Source: Thermococcus sp. MAR1
GTDB taxonomy: Archaea; Methanobacteriota_B; Thermococci; Thermococcales; Thermococcaceae
Direction: 5' to 3'
NCBI RefSeq assembly: GCF_012027305.1
Contig: NZ_SNUF01000001.1
Span: forward strand, 682,001 to 746,000
Length of the DNA stretch: 64,000 bases
Positions 16,235-23,878 of the stretch are shown one piece after another (position 1 is the first letter of the stretch; each line of letters begins with the position of its first letter). The notes beneath the pieces were generated by a model. That model worked only from the letters and a program-made list of their open reading frames with translations, ran no database searches and had not been told where the DNA came from. The translations under genes and the position numbers were made by a program.

Positions 16235-17707
16235 ATGGGCCGGGAAAAGAAGGCGTACGTCACGACCGTGGGAACCTCCCCAGAGGCCGTCTTCAACCCC
16301 ATCTGGTACCTGGCAGAGGCCTACTCATGGATTCCGGATGAGGTTTACCTCCTCTGGAACGAGGAGGTAATTGAAGAGCTCTCAAGGGTGGTGGAGCTCG
16401 TTGAAAGGCTTTCCAGGGCTTACGGGAAGGAGATAAGAGTTCACAGTGAAGTTTCCCTGAAGTTCGATGAATCGGATCCTGTATCCTTCAGGGAGCTGGC
16501 CTTGAAGCTCGTGAAGGGGTTAAAGGAAAAGGGCTACGAGGTGATAGTGGACATAACGCCCGGGAGGAAGTTCATGAGCGCACTCCTGCTCGGGGCCTCT
16601 CTCGCGGGAGGGGCTGACGAGGTAACTTACCTCCACCTTGAGGACTTCAGGAGGTACCTGGGGAAACTCCTCTTTGAGGTGCCCATGGTAAAGCAGAGGC
16701 TCTTCAGGAAGAAGGAACTGACCGGGAAGGAGGGAAAGCTTGAAGCGAGGAGGAGGGAGGGACAATCCCCCAGCAGGTTTCAGGTTACCAGGGAAGACCT
16801 CATGGCCCTCCTGGATTCCCTTTACCTTGATGATGTCCGGAGGTTTCAGCTCAAGGTTGGGAACCAGCCGATAGGGAGCGTCCACCTAGGGGGGCGTGCC
16901 AGGCTCAGGATAAACGACTACATCGAGCTTGACAAGGAGCTTCACGGCGGGCACACTATGATGAAGGAGGCGATAATAGCAGGAATGAACACCTTCCGAA
17001 ACTGGGGGGAGCTGAAAAATACAATTGAAACGCTCCTCCGTTCAGGAAGGCCGTTGTACATCGGATTCGACACGAACGCGCTGATGTTCCGGGTTCCCTC
17101 CAAGATGCTCAACGAGGAAGCGTTCTACGAGAGGGGCAACCTGAGGTTCGACTTCGTTTACTCCGACGAGGTGGCCCTTGAGATAGGCAGGCAGGTGAAC
17201 AGGAAACTGCCCTACTCACAAGGCCCCCGTGAGTACTCCAACCAGCCGACGCCGAAGGCGAGGCTCGCCAGCCTTGCCCTTGTGGAGCTTGAAAGGCTCC
17301 GCTCGCTCGGTGTCGAGAAGGCCAACAGCAAAAGAAACGCACAGGGAGACACGAAGATAGCCCTCGATTACAAATCCTTCGCAGAGGAGAAACACGCCAA
17401 CGTCCTCGTTGTTACGTTCGATGAGAGGGCTTACGCGGAGATGGAGGCTGTAAGCCACTCCGGCCTCCTGCCCTTCAGGCTTGAATGGGACTTCTCCTTT
17501 GGAATGACCTTCGAGTGCACCTGGGAGGAGCTGAGGGATACAATCTACACCCTGGCGGTAACACTAGGCGAGCTGAACTTGCACTACCTGGAGTTGCACT
17601 ACGAACTCCATGGAATATGGCGCGGGAAGAATATGGAAGACTGGAAAAACGAAAGGCTCAAGCTGAGCGGTTTCGAGTACGGTAGGGTTCTCGAAGTCCT
17701 GAGATGA
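16235..17707 (+). CDS. CARF-PIN protein, putative cyclic-oligoadenylate-activated RNase
   Basis: This 490-residue protein opens with a CARF fold: YVTTVGTSPEAVFNPIWYL after strand 1, then VIVDITPGRKFMSALLLGASLAGG at 103-126. A linker follows, including a basic patch at 155-175. The C-terminal part from about 272 looks like a PIN nuclease: FDTNA (Asp279), DEVALEIG (Glu312/Glu316), GDTKIALDY (Asp372, Asp378) and VVTFDERAY (Asp396), which match the spacing of PIN acidic residues. Binding of a cyclic oligoadenylate made by Cmr2 would be expected to activate RNA cutting. CARF-PIN fusions are among those listed in surveys of type III accessory genes; catalytic state here is inferred. Confidence 0.8.
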   Translation: MGREKKAYVTTVGTSPEAVFNPIWYLAEAYSWIPDEVYLLWNEEVIEELSRVVELVERLSRAYGKEIRVHSEVSLKFDESDPVSFRELALKLVKGLKEKGYEVIVDITPGRKFMSALLLGASLAGGADEVTYLHLEDFRRYLGKLLFEVPMVKQRLFRKKELTGKEGKLEARRREGQSPSRFQVTREDLMALLDSLYLDDVRRFQLKVGNQPIGSVHLGGRARLRINDYIELDKELHGGHTMMKEAIIAGMNTFRNWGELKNTIETLLRSGRPLYIGFDTNALMFRVPSKMLNEEAFYERGNLRFDFVYSDEVALEIGRQVNRKLPYSQGPREYSNQPTPKARLASLALVELERLRSLGVEKANSKRNAQGDTKIALDYKSFAEEKHANVLVVTFDERAYAEMEAVSHSGLLPFRLEWDFSFGMTFECTWEELRDTIYTLAVTLGELNLHYLELHYELHGIWRGKNMEDWKNERLKLSGFEYGRVLEVLR

Positions 17708-18012
17708 TTTCCCTAGCTTTTTCAATTGTTGTCTCACTCTTACTGTGACAATCCCGTTAACGGCACTCGTGCATTTTGATGCGCGTTGCGGCTGGTGAAC
17801 ATGATTCTTCCGGTGCTTCTCGTTGCCCCGACCTGCTTGCTTCGCATTGTTTTACGATGCGTACTATTCTCAGCCATTCCCTATGCAACAAGAAGAGTTA
17901 GCAACGCGAAATCAACCTTCGATGCAAGAAAACGCACTATTATGTTCAACTATACGCCATGAATGAACTGAAAAGAGCATCATCTGCCTGCACTTAAGGC
18001 CGGTCCTAGGCA
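17708..18012. other. Gene-poor segment before the solitary CRISPR repeat
   Basis: No gene is convincingly coded. A 53-codon frame at 17801-17962 has GGTGA just before its ATG, but its product (basic, no recognisable family) is too weak to call. Short words such as GATGCG, CGCATTG and GCAACG recur, which may be chance or the trace of a decayed element. No terminal inverted repeats or transposase fragments were recognised. Confidence 0.4.
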
Positions 18013-18043
18013 CTGATTACACCTGCAAGGCATGTTTGCAAAC
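18013..18043 (-). repeat. Solitary CRISPR repeat, same family as the main array
   Basis: Twenty-seven contiguous bases (18017-18043) are identical to the array repeat. The outer four (18013-18016, CTGA on the plus strand) differ from the consensus. In the minus-strand orientation the repeat has the intact GTTTGCAAAC start and lacks the final GAAC, like the terminal repeat at 4959-4989. No second repeat lies within the next several hundred bases on either side. Its right flank resembles the array leader, so this is a leader plus one repeat with no spacer. Confidence 0.93.
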
Positions 18044-18120
18044 TGTCCAGATTTTTGCTTCTTTTGCCATTTAAGCGTTTGATAGTTGATGTTTATAAAA
18101 TTTTCGTTCTTTTGCGTCCT
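18044..18120 (-). promoter_or_regulatory. Leader-like sequence with TATA next to the solitary repeat
   Basis: A minus-strand TTTTATA lies at 18094-18100, 50 bp from the repeat, matching the 47-bp distance at the main array. Both are followed by TTTCGTTCT-like sequence on the plus strand. The arrangement predicts that the solitary repeat is still transcribed and could still be an integration site for new spacers. Confidence 0.65.
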
Positions 18121-18650
18121 TTCCCGTGGCTGGAGAAAGAGACAGGCAAAGGCCCAGTTCAAACTAACAATGGTGGTATTATTAATGATTCAATGCAAAT
18201 CACCTTCCTTTTGGGATTTGGAGGATTTCTCCGTTAAGAGTCAGACGCTGGAGCATTCAGATGTGACAAAACTCCTGAAGGGACGGCTTGATGCAGATCT
18301 GGCTTTGAGACCGTAATTTTATGGGTCCATCAACTCAGAAAGTGGCTGAAAAGCTCTCATTTGACGGGGCTCTGAAAAGCGTCCGATTTTATCTCTCTTG
18401 TCTTTTTCAGCTTTTTTAAGGGACTTGTACCGTATAAAAGGGACGTCCTGCTTTTTTGCATACTCGTGCTTGAACGGGCACAACCTAAAAATTCTTATTG
18501 AAAAACCGGGTTAAAAGCCAGAATTTTTTCAAAAACCTGATCCGGTATATTCATTATCTTGTAAAAGACGTGTAAACGCACAATCAGAAAATTTCAAACC
18601 GTCAAAACCCTTCAAAAAATTTGAAAATAAAAACGTCTGATTTGACCGGT
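18121..18650. other. AT-rich gene-free stretch between solo repeat leader and TM-CARF gene
   Basis: No supported coding frame. It contains T-rich runs, a plus-strand TATA-like GTATAAAAGG near 18432, and AAAAGCGTCCGATTT at 18375-18389, which mirrors 5765-5779 beside the main array at nearly the same distance from the repeat. Base composition is clearly more AT-rich than the neighbouring genes. Poly-T tracts around 18400-18420 could act as terminators. Confidence 0.45.
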
Positions 18651-19937
18651 TTAGTCCAAAGGAACCCTGTTATCCAGGTTTTTCTCGTACCGCCTCTCGA
18701 AGTACTCCCTGAGCTCCCTCGCGAGGTCCTCAAGGTCGAAGATGTCCATATCGACCGCCATGAGGAGGTCCTCAGGCTCGGCGTCGTAGATGTTCTGCTT
18801 TATGTACTCCGCGTGAGTGTCTCCCTTTATCGCGTGGAGCATCATCGCTATGCTCACCGGAGCGGTACCCCCAGTCAGGTGGAAGGTAACGTTATCACTT
18901 TCCCTCTCGATGAGCTCCCTTATCTCGGATTTCGCTATGGCCTGGAAAATACTCTTAACGTCGTTGGGGTCGCCAACATTGACGAACTTTACCGTCACGG
19001 TTCGCTCCCAGTTTCCAATCGTTTCGGCCTCCTCACAGGGCCACTCAACCCTGAAGGAAACCCCGAGGCATTCGCTCGCCTTTTTGAAGAACTGCTGGAG
19101 GATGTCCTTGACGTCACTCTCTACTCTGAAAGCGTTGCATTCTTTCCCTTTACATTTCGTGTGAACCGGGGTAACCACTAGGTAGAGCCTCTCAAGAGAG
19201 TCACAGGAGCTATGGTATGCCATGGAAACGTAGAGGGGGAACAGGGAGACCGGTACCTTCCTTCCGTTTACCTCAATCTCCCTGTTACGTTTCATGTCAT
19301 AGCAGTCGGCCTTGCTGAGGGCCTTCCTCCAGACCGGGCTGGGACGACTGAGGGCGTAAACAAGGTACCTTGCCTTCCTTGGCAGGTTATCCTCGCCCTC
19401 TCCTTTCTCCGGGGGTTTTTGTGCAGGATAAGCGAAGGCTGTCGCAAAGATTATCGAGAGGAAGTATAAGATGGTTCCCCCAATGAACCAGGGATTTCCC
19501 GCTTCCAGTGCATCGGGCAACCATGCGGTTAGAATTATTGCAAAGAGAACAAATATGAACAGGCCGTAGAGCGAGAGGGCAAGTTCGCCTATGAAAAACC
19601 TGGAAAGGAACAGCCTGACGAAGTTTCCGAGGGAGTTCCTTCCGCTCTCTTTCAGACTCCAGCCCGAAAGAAGCGCGAGGACAAAGGAGGTTATCATCAC
19701 ACCAAACGTAACCACGGCGAAGACCGAATAGGCGGTCGGCGAGAAGAGGGCCGGTTCTATGTGACTCACAACCCACTCCTCCATCCTGAGGAAGAACTCT
19801 GAAACTCCCCCGGGGAGCCAGTTGAACGCTCTCTGTGCCTCCATCAGGGAGGCGTTTTCAAGGAACATCACAACGGACGGAACCAGGAGAAGAACCGAGG
19901 CGAAGAGCTTCCTTCCTGCATTCCCCCTATTCCCCAT
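18651..19937 (-). CDS. Four-helix membrane protein with C-terminal CARF-like domain
   Basis: This 428-residue protein starts at an ATG preceded by CGGTGGT. Four hydrophobic segments are visible: about 11-27, 68-92, 113-139 and 150-171. Residues about 185-428 are soluble and contain NVTFHLTGGTAPVSIAMMLHA (349-369). That matches the CARF/SAVED-like TGGT-x(3)-S/N-x-A-x-M-L nucleotide-binding signature. Cysteines at 212, 245, 262, 267, 290 and 301 are unusual for the family. Its overall plan, membrane helices joined to a CARF domain, is that of Cam1-type effectors but with four helices rather than one. It is convergent with the CARF-PIN operon, with the solitary CRISPR repeat in between. Activity is inferred. 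Confidence 0.72.
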   Translation of the reverse strand: MGNRGNAGRKLFASVLLLVPSVVMFLENASLMEAQRAFNWLPGGVSEFFLRMEEWVVSHIEPALFSPTAYSVFAVVTFGVMITSFVLALLSGWSLKESGRNSLGNFVRLFLSRFFIGELALSLYGLFIFVLFAIILTAWLPDALEAGNPWFIGGTILYFLSIIFATAFAYPAQKPPEKGEGEDNLPRKARYLVYALSRPSPVWRKALSKADCYDMKRNREIEVNGRKVPVSLFPLYVSMAYHSSCDSLERLYLVVTPVHTKCKGKECNAFRVESDVKDILQQFFKKASECLGVSFRVEWPCEEAETIGNWERTVTVKFVNVGDPNDVKSIFQAIAKSEIRELIERESDNVTFHLTGGTAPVSIAMMLHAIKGDTHAEYIKQNIYDAEPEDLLMAVDMDIFDLEDLARELREYFERRYEKNLDNRVPLD

Positions 19938-19990
19938 GGGACCACCGAAAAAAATATGCCTAAAAACTTAAAACCCTTCCGCTTACCCAT

Positions 19991-20464
19991 TTATCTCGCG
20001 AGAGACCTTATCTCCTCCATCATTTCCTCAAAGCGCTCGTCGCTCATTCCAATGAGCTTCTTTGCTTGCCTCAAGTTTATCGTCCTCGCGAGGGTCTTCC
20101 TCATCATGGGGTTCTCAAGGGGCGAAAATCCATACTTCACGAGTATTTTAAGTGATTCTGGATATGCCTTCAGGAGTTTGGCCACGTTGGTTTCCTCCGT
20201 TATCTCCTCAAGCTTATCGTCGCACTCCTTAGTTTCTATGCTAAGTCCCCTTGATTCTTCGGTTTTAGTAACCCTCAGCACGAAGAAGCCAGAGGCCTCG
20301 CCGACCTCTATCCTATAGCCGGCATCCTCAAGTTTTCCCAGCATGTCAACGAAAGGTCTGTCACCGATTACCTCAAGAGTTTCCCCTACTTCGAGCTTGG
20401 AGAGGGCTTCCATTATCATAACAGCCGGTTGAGGGGGCTGCAATCCACGAACATCGAGTATCAT
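19991..20464 (-). CDS. DUF2249 (TusA-like) + DUF1858 protein
   Basis: A 157-residue two-domain protein. Residues 1-70 form a TusA/SirA-like fold of the DUF2249 type (ILDVRGLQPPQPAVMIMEAL, then GETLEVIGDRPF), lacking the TusA active cysteine. Residues about 90-150 match DUF1858 (TNVAKLLKAYPESLKILVKYGFSPLENPMMRKTLARTINLRQA), a domain found with hybrid-cluster and hemerythrin-like redox proteins. It is divergent from a DUF438/hemerythrin-like/PAS protein and shares a palindromic operator with it, so the two probably act in one redox or metal-stress response. The biochemical role is unknown. Confidence 0.75.
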   Translation of the reverse strand: MILDVRGLQPPQPAVMIMEALSKLEVGETLEVIGDRPFVDMLGKLEDAGYRIEVGEASGFFVLRVTKTEESRGLSIETKECDDKLEEITEETNVAKLLKAYPESLKILVKYGFSPLENPMMRKTLARTINLRQAKKLIGMSDERFEEMMEEIRSLAR

Positions 20465-20506
20465 TGTCCTTCACCGTTCAATTTTATGACGTGCGGCATA
20501 TAAACT

Positions 20507-20530
20507 TTGTTGGGCAGATATGCCCAGCAA
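20507..20530. promoter_or_regulatory. Palindromic operator between two divergent TATA boxes
   Basis: A 10-bp inverted repeat with a 4-bp centre (TTGTTGGGCA, GATA, TGCCCAGCAA) matches at 9 of 10 pairs. It sits exactly between a minus-strand TATA (GTTTATATGC, about 20496-20506) and a plus-strand TATA (GCTTATAAAC, 20532-20541). A dimeric repressor bound here would cover both core promoters and co-control the DUF2249/DUF1858 and DUF438 genes. Confidence 0.7.
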
Positions 20531-20575
20531 TGCTTATAAACGTTTTATATGACACTTGTCATGAAGGTGGTAAAG

Positions 20576-21910
20576 ATGACTGAGTTGCTGAAGAATCGCG
20601 AGTACAAGAAGGAGCAGCTGAAGAAGCTTCTCCTCAGGATTCATGAAGGGGAGGACGTTAACGAACTCAAGGAGGAGTTTAGGGTAGTGTTGAGCGGTAT
20701 TTCCCCCCTTGAAATTCCAATCATAGAGCAGGAGCTTGTAAAGGAGGGGGTCTCTGCTAAAGACATTGCGAAGATGTGTGATTTACACGTCGAGCTGTTC
20801 AGAGAAGCGGTTGCCGGAACGGAGGAGCTTGAGGAAAAAGATTTACCTGAGGGGCACCCGCTCAAGACGCTCTACCTTGAGAACAAGGAGATTATGAAAG
20901 ATTCTGAGATGCTCAACCTCTACGTGAGGACTTTGGCGACTACCAAAGATGAGCGCATGAAAGCTGAAATCCTCGGTGTCTTGGAGGAGATAGTGGGCAA
21001 CCTCAGAAAGGTCGGCTTCACCCACTACAACAGGGAGGAGATGCTCACCTTCCCCTACATTGAGCGGAGAGGTCTTACGGCAATAGCCACCGTTCTGTGG
21101 ACGAAGCACGACGAAATCCGGTTCATGATAAAGAGGCTCGCCGAACTCCTGAGGAAAAGGAATGAGATGCCCTGGGAAGAGTTCGTTGAGCGCTTTAAGG
21201 AGAAAGCCGGAGAGGCTTCGTTCGCGCTGAGCGACATGGTTTTCAGGGAGAACAACATCTACTATCCCACTCTTAAAGCCCTCCTCTCAGACGGAGAATG
21301 GAAGGCAATAAGGATGCAGGAAAATGAGTTCGGTTACTACAAGGTTAATCCGCCGGAGTGGGATCCCGGAGTTGAGCCCCTCCACCCTTGGGAGATTGAT
21401 CCAGAGCTGAGCGTTGAAGAACTGCTGAACCTTCCAAAGGAAGTTCAGCAGGCCCTGAAAGGCCGTCCTCTGGAGTTTGACAAAAGCCAGCTGAAGCGCG
21501 AGGGCGACATCGACCTCGGAACCGGCTACGTGAACCTTGAGGAACTCAAGGCGATATTCGAGGCCCTTCCAGTAGATATAACCTTTATAGACAGGGACGA
21601 CAGGGTTCGCTTCTTCTCTCCGGGAGAGAGGATATTCGCTAGAACTCCCTCGGTCCTCGGAAGACCGGTTCAGCTCTGCCACCCGCCGAAGAGCGTCCAC
21701 ATCGTCAACAAGATACTCAGGGCATTCAAGGAGGGCAGGAAGAGCGAAGCCACCTTCTGGCTCAGGCTCGGGCCGAAGTATGTTTACATCAAGTATGTGC
21801 CGCTCTTTGACAGCGAGGGCAACTATCTGGGAACCCTCGAAATGACAATGGACATCGAGCCCTACAGGAAGATTGAGGGCGAGAAGAGACTGCTGGACTG
21901 GAGGGACTGA
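20576..21910 (+). CDS. DUF438 / hemerythrin-like / PAS sensor protein
   Basis: The start ATG 20576 follows AAGGTGGTAAAG and lies downstream of the start site predicted by the TATA at 20532-20541. Upstream ATGs at 20549 and 20561 would be at or before that site. The protein has 444 residues. The N-terminal region is DUF438, the middle is hemerythrin-like (HYNREEMLTFPYIERRG and LWTKHDEIRFM give His/Glu iron-ligand spacing), and a C-terminal PAS domain spans about 320-435 with a conserved LCHPPKSV segment. Proteins of this build are thought to sense oxygen, NO or redox state with a di-iron or ligand site. It likely starts an operon with the cupin and M24 genes. Confidence 0.82.
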   Translation: MTELLKNREYKKEQLKKLLLRIHEGEDVNELKEEFRVVLSGISPLEIPIIEQELVKEGVSAKDIAKMCDLHVELFREAVAGTEELEEKDLPEGHPLKTLYLENKEIMKDSEMLNLYVRTLATTKDERMKAEILGVLEEIVGNLRKVGFTHYNREEMLTFPYIERRGLTAIATVLWTKHDEIRFMIKRLAELLRKRNEMPWEEFVERFKEKAGEASFALSDMVFRENNIYYPTLKALLSDGEWKAIRMQENEFGYYKVNPPEWDPGVEPLHPWEIDPELSVEELLNLPKEVQQALKGRPLEFDKSQLKREGDIDLGTGYVNLEELKAIFEALPVDITFIDRDDRVRFFSPGERIFARTPSVLGRPVQLCHPPKSVHIVNKILRAFKEGRKSEATFWLRLGPKYVYIKYVPLFDSEGNYLGTLEMTMDIEPYRKIEGEKRLLDWRD

Positions 21911-21911
21911 G

Positions 21912-22223
21912 ATGAAGGTCGTTGGGGTCGAAGAGGCCGATAGGGTTGAAAATCCTCACGGGGTGGACGTGAGAAAGCTGATGGACGAGGAAAGTGCTCA
22001 GATATTCTACATAACCCTGAAGCCCGGGGAGAGTCTGAAGAGACATACAACGCCGGTTGATGCGTTCATCTACGTCCTCAAGGGCAGGGGCATCGTGGAG
22101 GTCGGTGATGAAAGGACAGAGGTTAAGAAGGGAACCGCCGTACACCTCCCGAAGGGAGTACCGCATGCGGTCTCCAACGGGGGGAGCCTCGACATGGCAT
22201 TCCTCGTTATCAAGGTGGTGTGA
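21912..22223 (+). CDS. Single-domain cupin protein
   Basis: A 103-residue cupin starting MKVVGVEEADRVENPHG. The metal-binding motif 1 reads GESLKRHTTPVDAFIYVLKGRG and motif 2 reads LPKGVPHAVSN, leaving His residues at the expected positions for a metal site. The gene starts one base after the DUF438/PAS stop and ends 3 bp before the M24 gene, so all three are translationally linked. Small cupins of this type often sense or bind small ligands; the specific substrate cannot be deduced. Confidence 0.8.
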   Translation: MKVVGVEEADRVENPHGVDVRKLMDEESAQIFYITLKPGESLKRHTTPVDAFIYVLKGRGIVEVGDERTEVKKGTAVHLPKGVPHAVSNGGSLDMAFLVIKVV

Positions 22224-22226
22224 AAG

Positions 22227-23303
22227 ATGAGGGGTGACCCCGAGGTATTTCGAAAACGTGTGGAGCGCTTTCAGGGACTCCTGAGGGAGAATGACATCGA
22301 CGGGGCGGTCATAAGAACCCTCTCCAGCTTCATATACTTCACCGGCACCAAGTGGCTCCGGCCGAGCCTCCTCATCCCTGCCGAGGGAGAGCCGGTCGTT
22401 TACGTTGTCAAAGGCGAAGCGGAGCTTTTCCGGGAGAAGAGCTGGATTGAAAACATTGTGGAGTTCCAGAAGGTGGAAGACCTGATGGCCGGCGTCGTGG
22501 GCTGGATACACCGCAACGGGATGAACCGTGTTGGACTCGAATTTGGCATAGAGCGCGACGCTTATCTGATATTCCTCAAGATATTCGAGCGTCTCAATCC
22601 CACCGTGGAGATAGTGGACATCCTCGACCTCACGATGGGCCTGAGAATGATAAAGGACGAGTGGGAGCTGGACAACATCAGAAATGCAGGGAGGATAGCC
22701 AGTAAAGGAATGAAGGTCGCCGAAGATGTCATAAAGCCTGGGATGAGTGAGCTTGAGATAGCGGCAGAGGTGGTCAGGGAGCTCATGCTGAACGGCAGCG
22801 AAGACCCGAAGGTTTACGTTTCCGTGACGCCCAGAGCCCATGCCGAACCGTTCCGCGACCTGAGGGTTCCGGAGAACGGCGTCGTTACCATCGTCATCGG
22901 GGCGGACTGGAACCACTACTACGCCAACATGGCGAGAACCTTCATCGTCGGAGAGCCAGGGCGAAGGGTCAGAAGGGCCATCGAGGCCAAGGAAGAGGCC
23001 TACAGGATTGCACTTGAGGAGACAAAGGTAGGAGTGCCAATCAACGCCGTCGAGAAGAAGCTCGCGGAGTTCTTCAGGGGGAAGGGCTTTGGAGAAGCTT
23101 ACATAGCCGGCTACACCCACGGCGTTGGTCTTCTCATAGAGGAGCCGCCAATAACCACAATAGTCGTCCCCCAGAGGGCGGCGAAGGTCCAGGAGAACAT
23201 GGTTCTGACGATAATACACCCGCCCCTCATGATTCCTGAGGGGGCGATAAAGCACGAGGACACCTACATAGTGAAGAAGAACGGGCTGGAGAGGGTCACC
23301 TAA
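22227..23303 (+). CDS. M24 (pita-bread) peptidase-like protein with depleted metal site
   Basis: This 358-residue protein has the creatinase-like N-terminal domain (about 1-125) and the C-terminal pita-bread domain of the M24 family. In active enzymes the metals are held by two Asp, one His and two Glu. Here the D-x-G...GY-x-x-D-x-x-RTF region reads VIGADWNHYYANMARTF, so the second Asp is Asn. GYTHGVGL keeps the His. The first Glu of the EP motif is His (TIIHPPL), while KHEDTY keeps the second. It may therefore be a non-peptidase hydrolase in the manner of creatinase, or a binding protein. Its stop overlaps the convergent Lrp gene by 4 nt. Confidence 0.8.
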   Translation: MRGDPEVFRKRVERFQGLLRENDIDGAVIRTLSSFIYFTGTKWLRPSLLIPAEGEPVVYVVKGEAELFREKSWIENIVEFQKVEDLMAGVVGWIHRNGMNRVGLEFGIERDAYLIFLKIFERLNPTVEIVDILDLTMGLRMIKDEWELDNIRNAGRIASKGMKVAEDVIKPGMSELEIAAEVVRELMLNGSEDPKVYVSVTPRAHAEPFRDLRVPENGVVTIVIGADWNHYYANMARTFIVGEPGRRVRRAIEAKEEAYRIALEETKVGVPINAVEKKLAEFFRGKGFGEAYIAGYTHGVGLLIEEPPITTIVVPQRAAKVQENMVLTIIHPPLMIPEGAIKHEDTYIVKKNGLERVT

Positions 23304-23761
23304 AAGACCCTCGCGTAGCCCCATTTGCGTACGCTCGTCAGGATAGAGGTTTCAGTACTCCTTATTCCCTCTATTCTTCCGAGCTTCTCAATGAGGAAGC
23401 TCTCCAGCTCCTGAAGGTCCTTAACGGTCACCTGCATGAGTATGTCGTGCGCCCCGGTTGCTATGCCTAGGACGTCCACCTCCGGCAGTTTGCTAAGCTC
23501 TTCCGCCGCTTTCTTCACCCTGCTTGGCTCGACATCAACCGCTATAAAAGCAACGATTGAGTAACCCGCTTTAAAGGGGTTTATCAGCGCCGCGAACTTC
23601 CTGATGACGCCCCGCTCCATCAGCTTCTTCACACGGAGCCTGACCGTCGATTCCGGAACCTTTAGACGTCTGGCTATCTCCGAGTAGCTGGCCCTTCCGT
23701 CCTCCTGAAGGATGTGGAGTATCATCCTGTCCAGCTCGTCAAGATGCTCATCAGTACGCAT
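23300..23761 (-). CDS. Lrp/AsnC-family transcriptional regulator
   Basis: A 153-residue feast/famine regulator. The N-terminal HTH (ILHILQEDGRASYSEIARRLKVPESTVRLRVKKL) is followed by the RAM ligand-binding domain, with GATGAHDILMQV-type strand order (IATGAHDILM at about 105). The start has AGGTGA 6 nt upstream. It is divergent from the class III PLP enzyme, and the shared intergenic region has repeated TTTGCTA half-sites, so it probably senses an amino acid and controls that enzyme and itself. Confidence 0.9.
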   Translation of the reverse strand: MRTDEHLDELDRMILHILQEDGRASYSEIARRLKVPESTVRLRVKKLMERGVIRKFAALINPFKAGYSIVAFIAVDVEPSRVKKAAEELSKLPEVDVLGIATGAHDILMQVTVKDLQELESFLIEKLGRIEGIRSTETSILTSVRKWGYARVF

Positions 23762-23786
23762 TTTTTCACCTCAATTTTTGTCGATA

Positions 23787-23843
23787 TTTTGCTATCCTTT
23801 TAACTTTTTCTGCGAAATTAGCAAAATTTAGGCGAAATTGCTA
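23787..23843. promoter_or_regulatory. Candidate Lrp half-sites in the divergent promoter
   Basis: Three copies of one word occur in alternating orientation: TTTTGCTA (23787-23794), TAGCAAAA (23819-23826) and ATTGCTA (23837-23843). The first two form an 8-bp inverted repeat with a 24-bp spacer; the second and third match over 6 bp across a 12-14 bp gap. Such phased half-sites suit Lrp octamers that wrap DNA. The A/T-rich promoter of the PLP enzyme gene overlaps them. Confidence 0.55.
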
Positions 23844-23878
23844 TTAATTTCAAACGCATATAGCAGTACGGTGAGAGC

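Noticed and set aside
17801-17962. 53-codon reading frame with GGTGA before its ATG in the CARF-PIN to solo-repeat gap
   Set aside because: Product has no recognisable family and basic, unstructured composition; a short ribosome-site match is expected by chance in this DNA.
21789-23324. 511-codon minus-strand frame opposite the cupin and M24 genes
   Set aside because: Shadow of the real plus-strand genes: His/Leu-rich composition, no family, and the plus-strand proteins have clear motifs.
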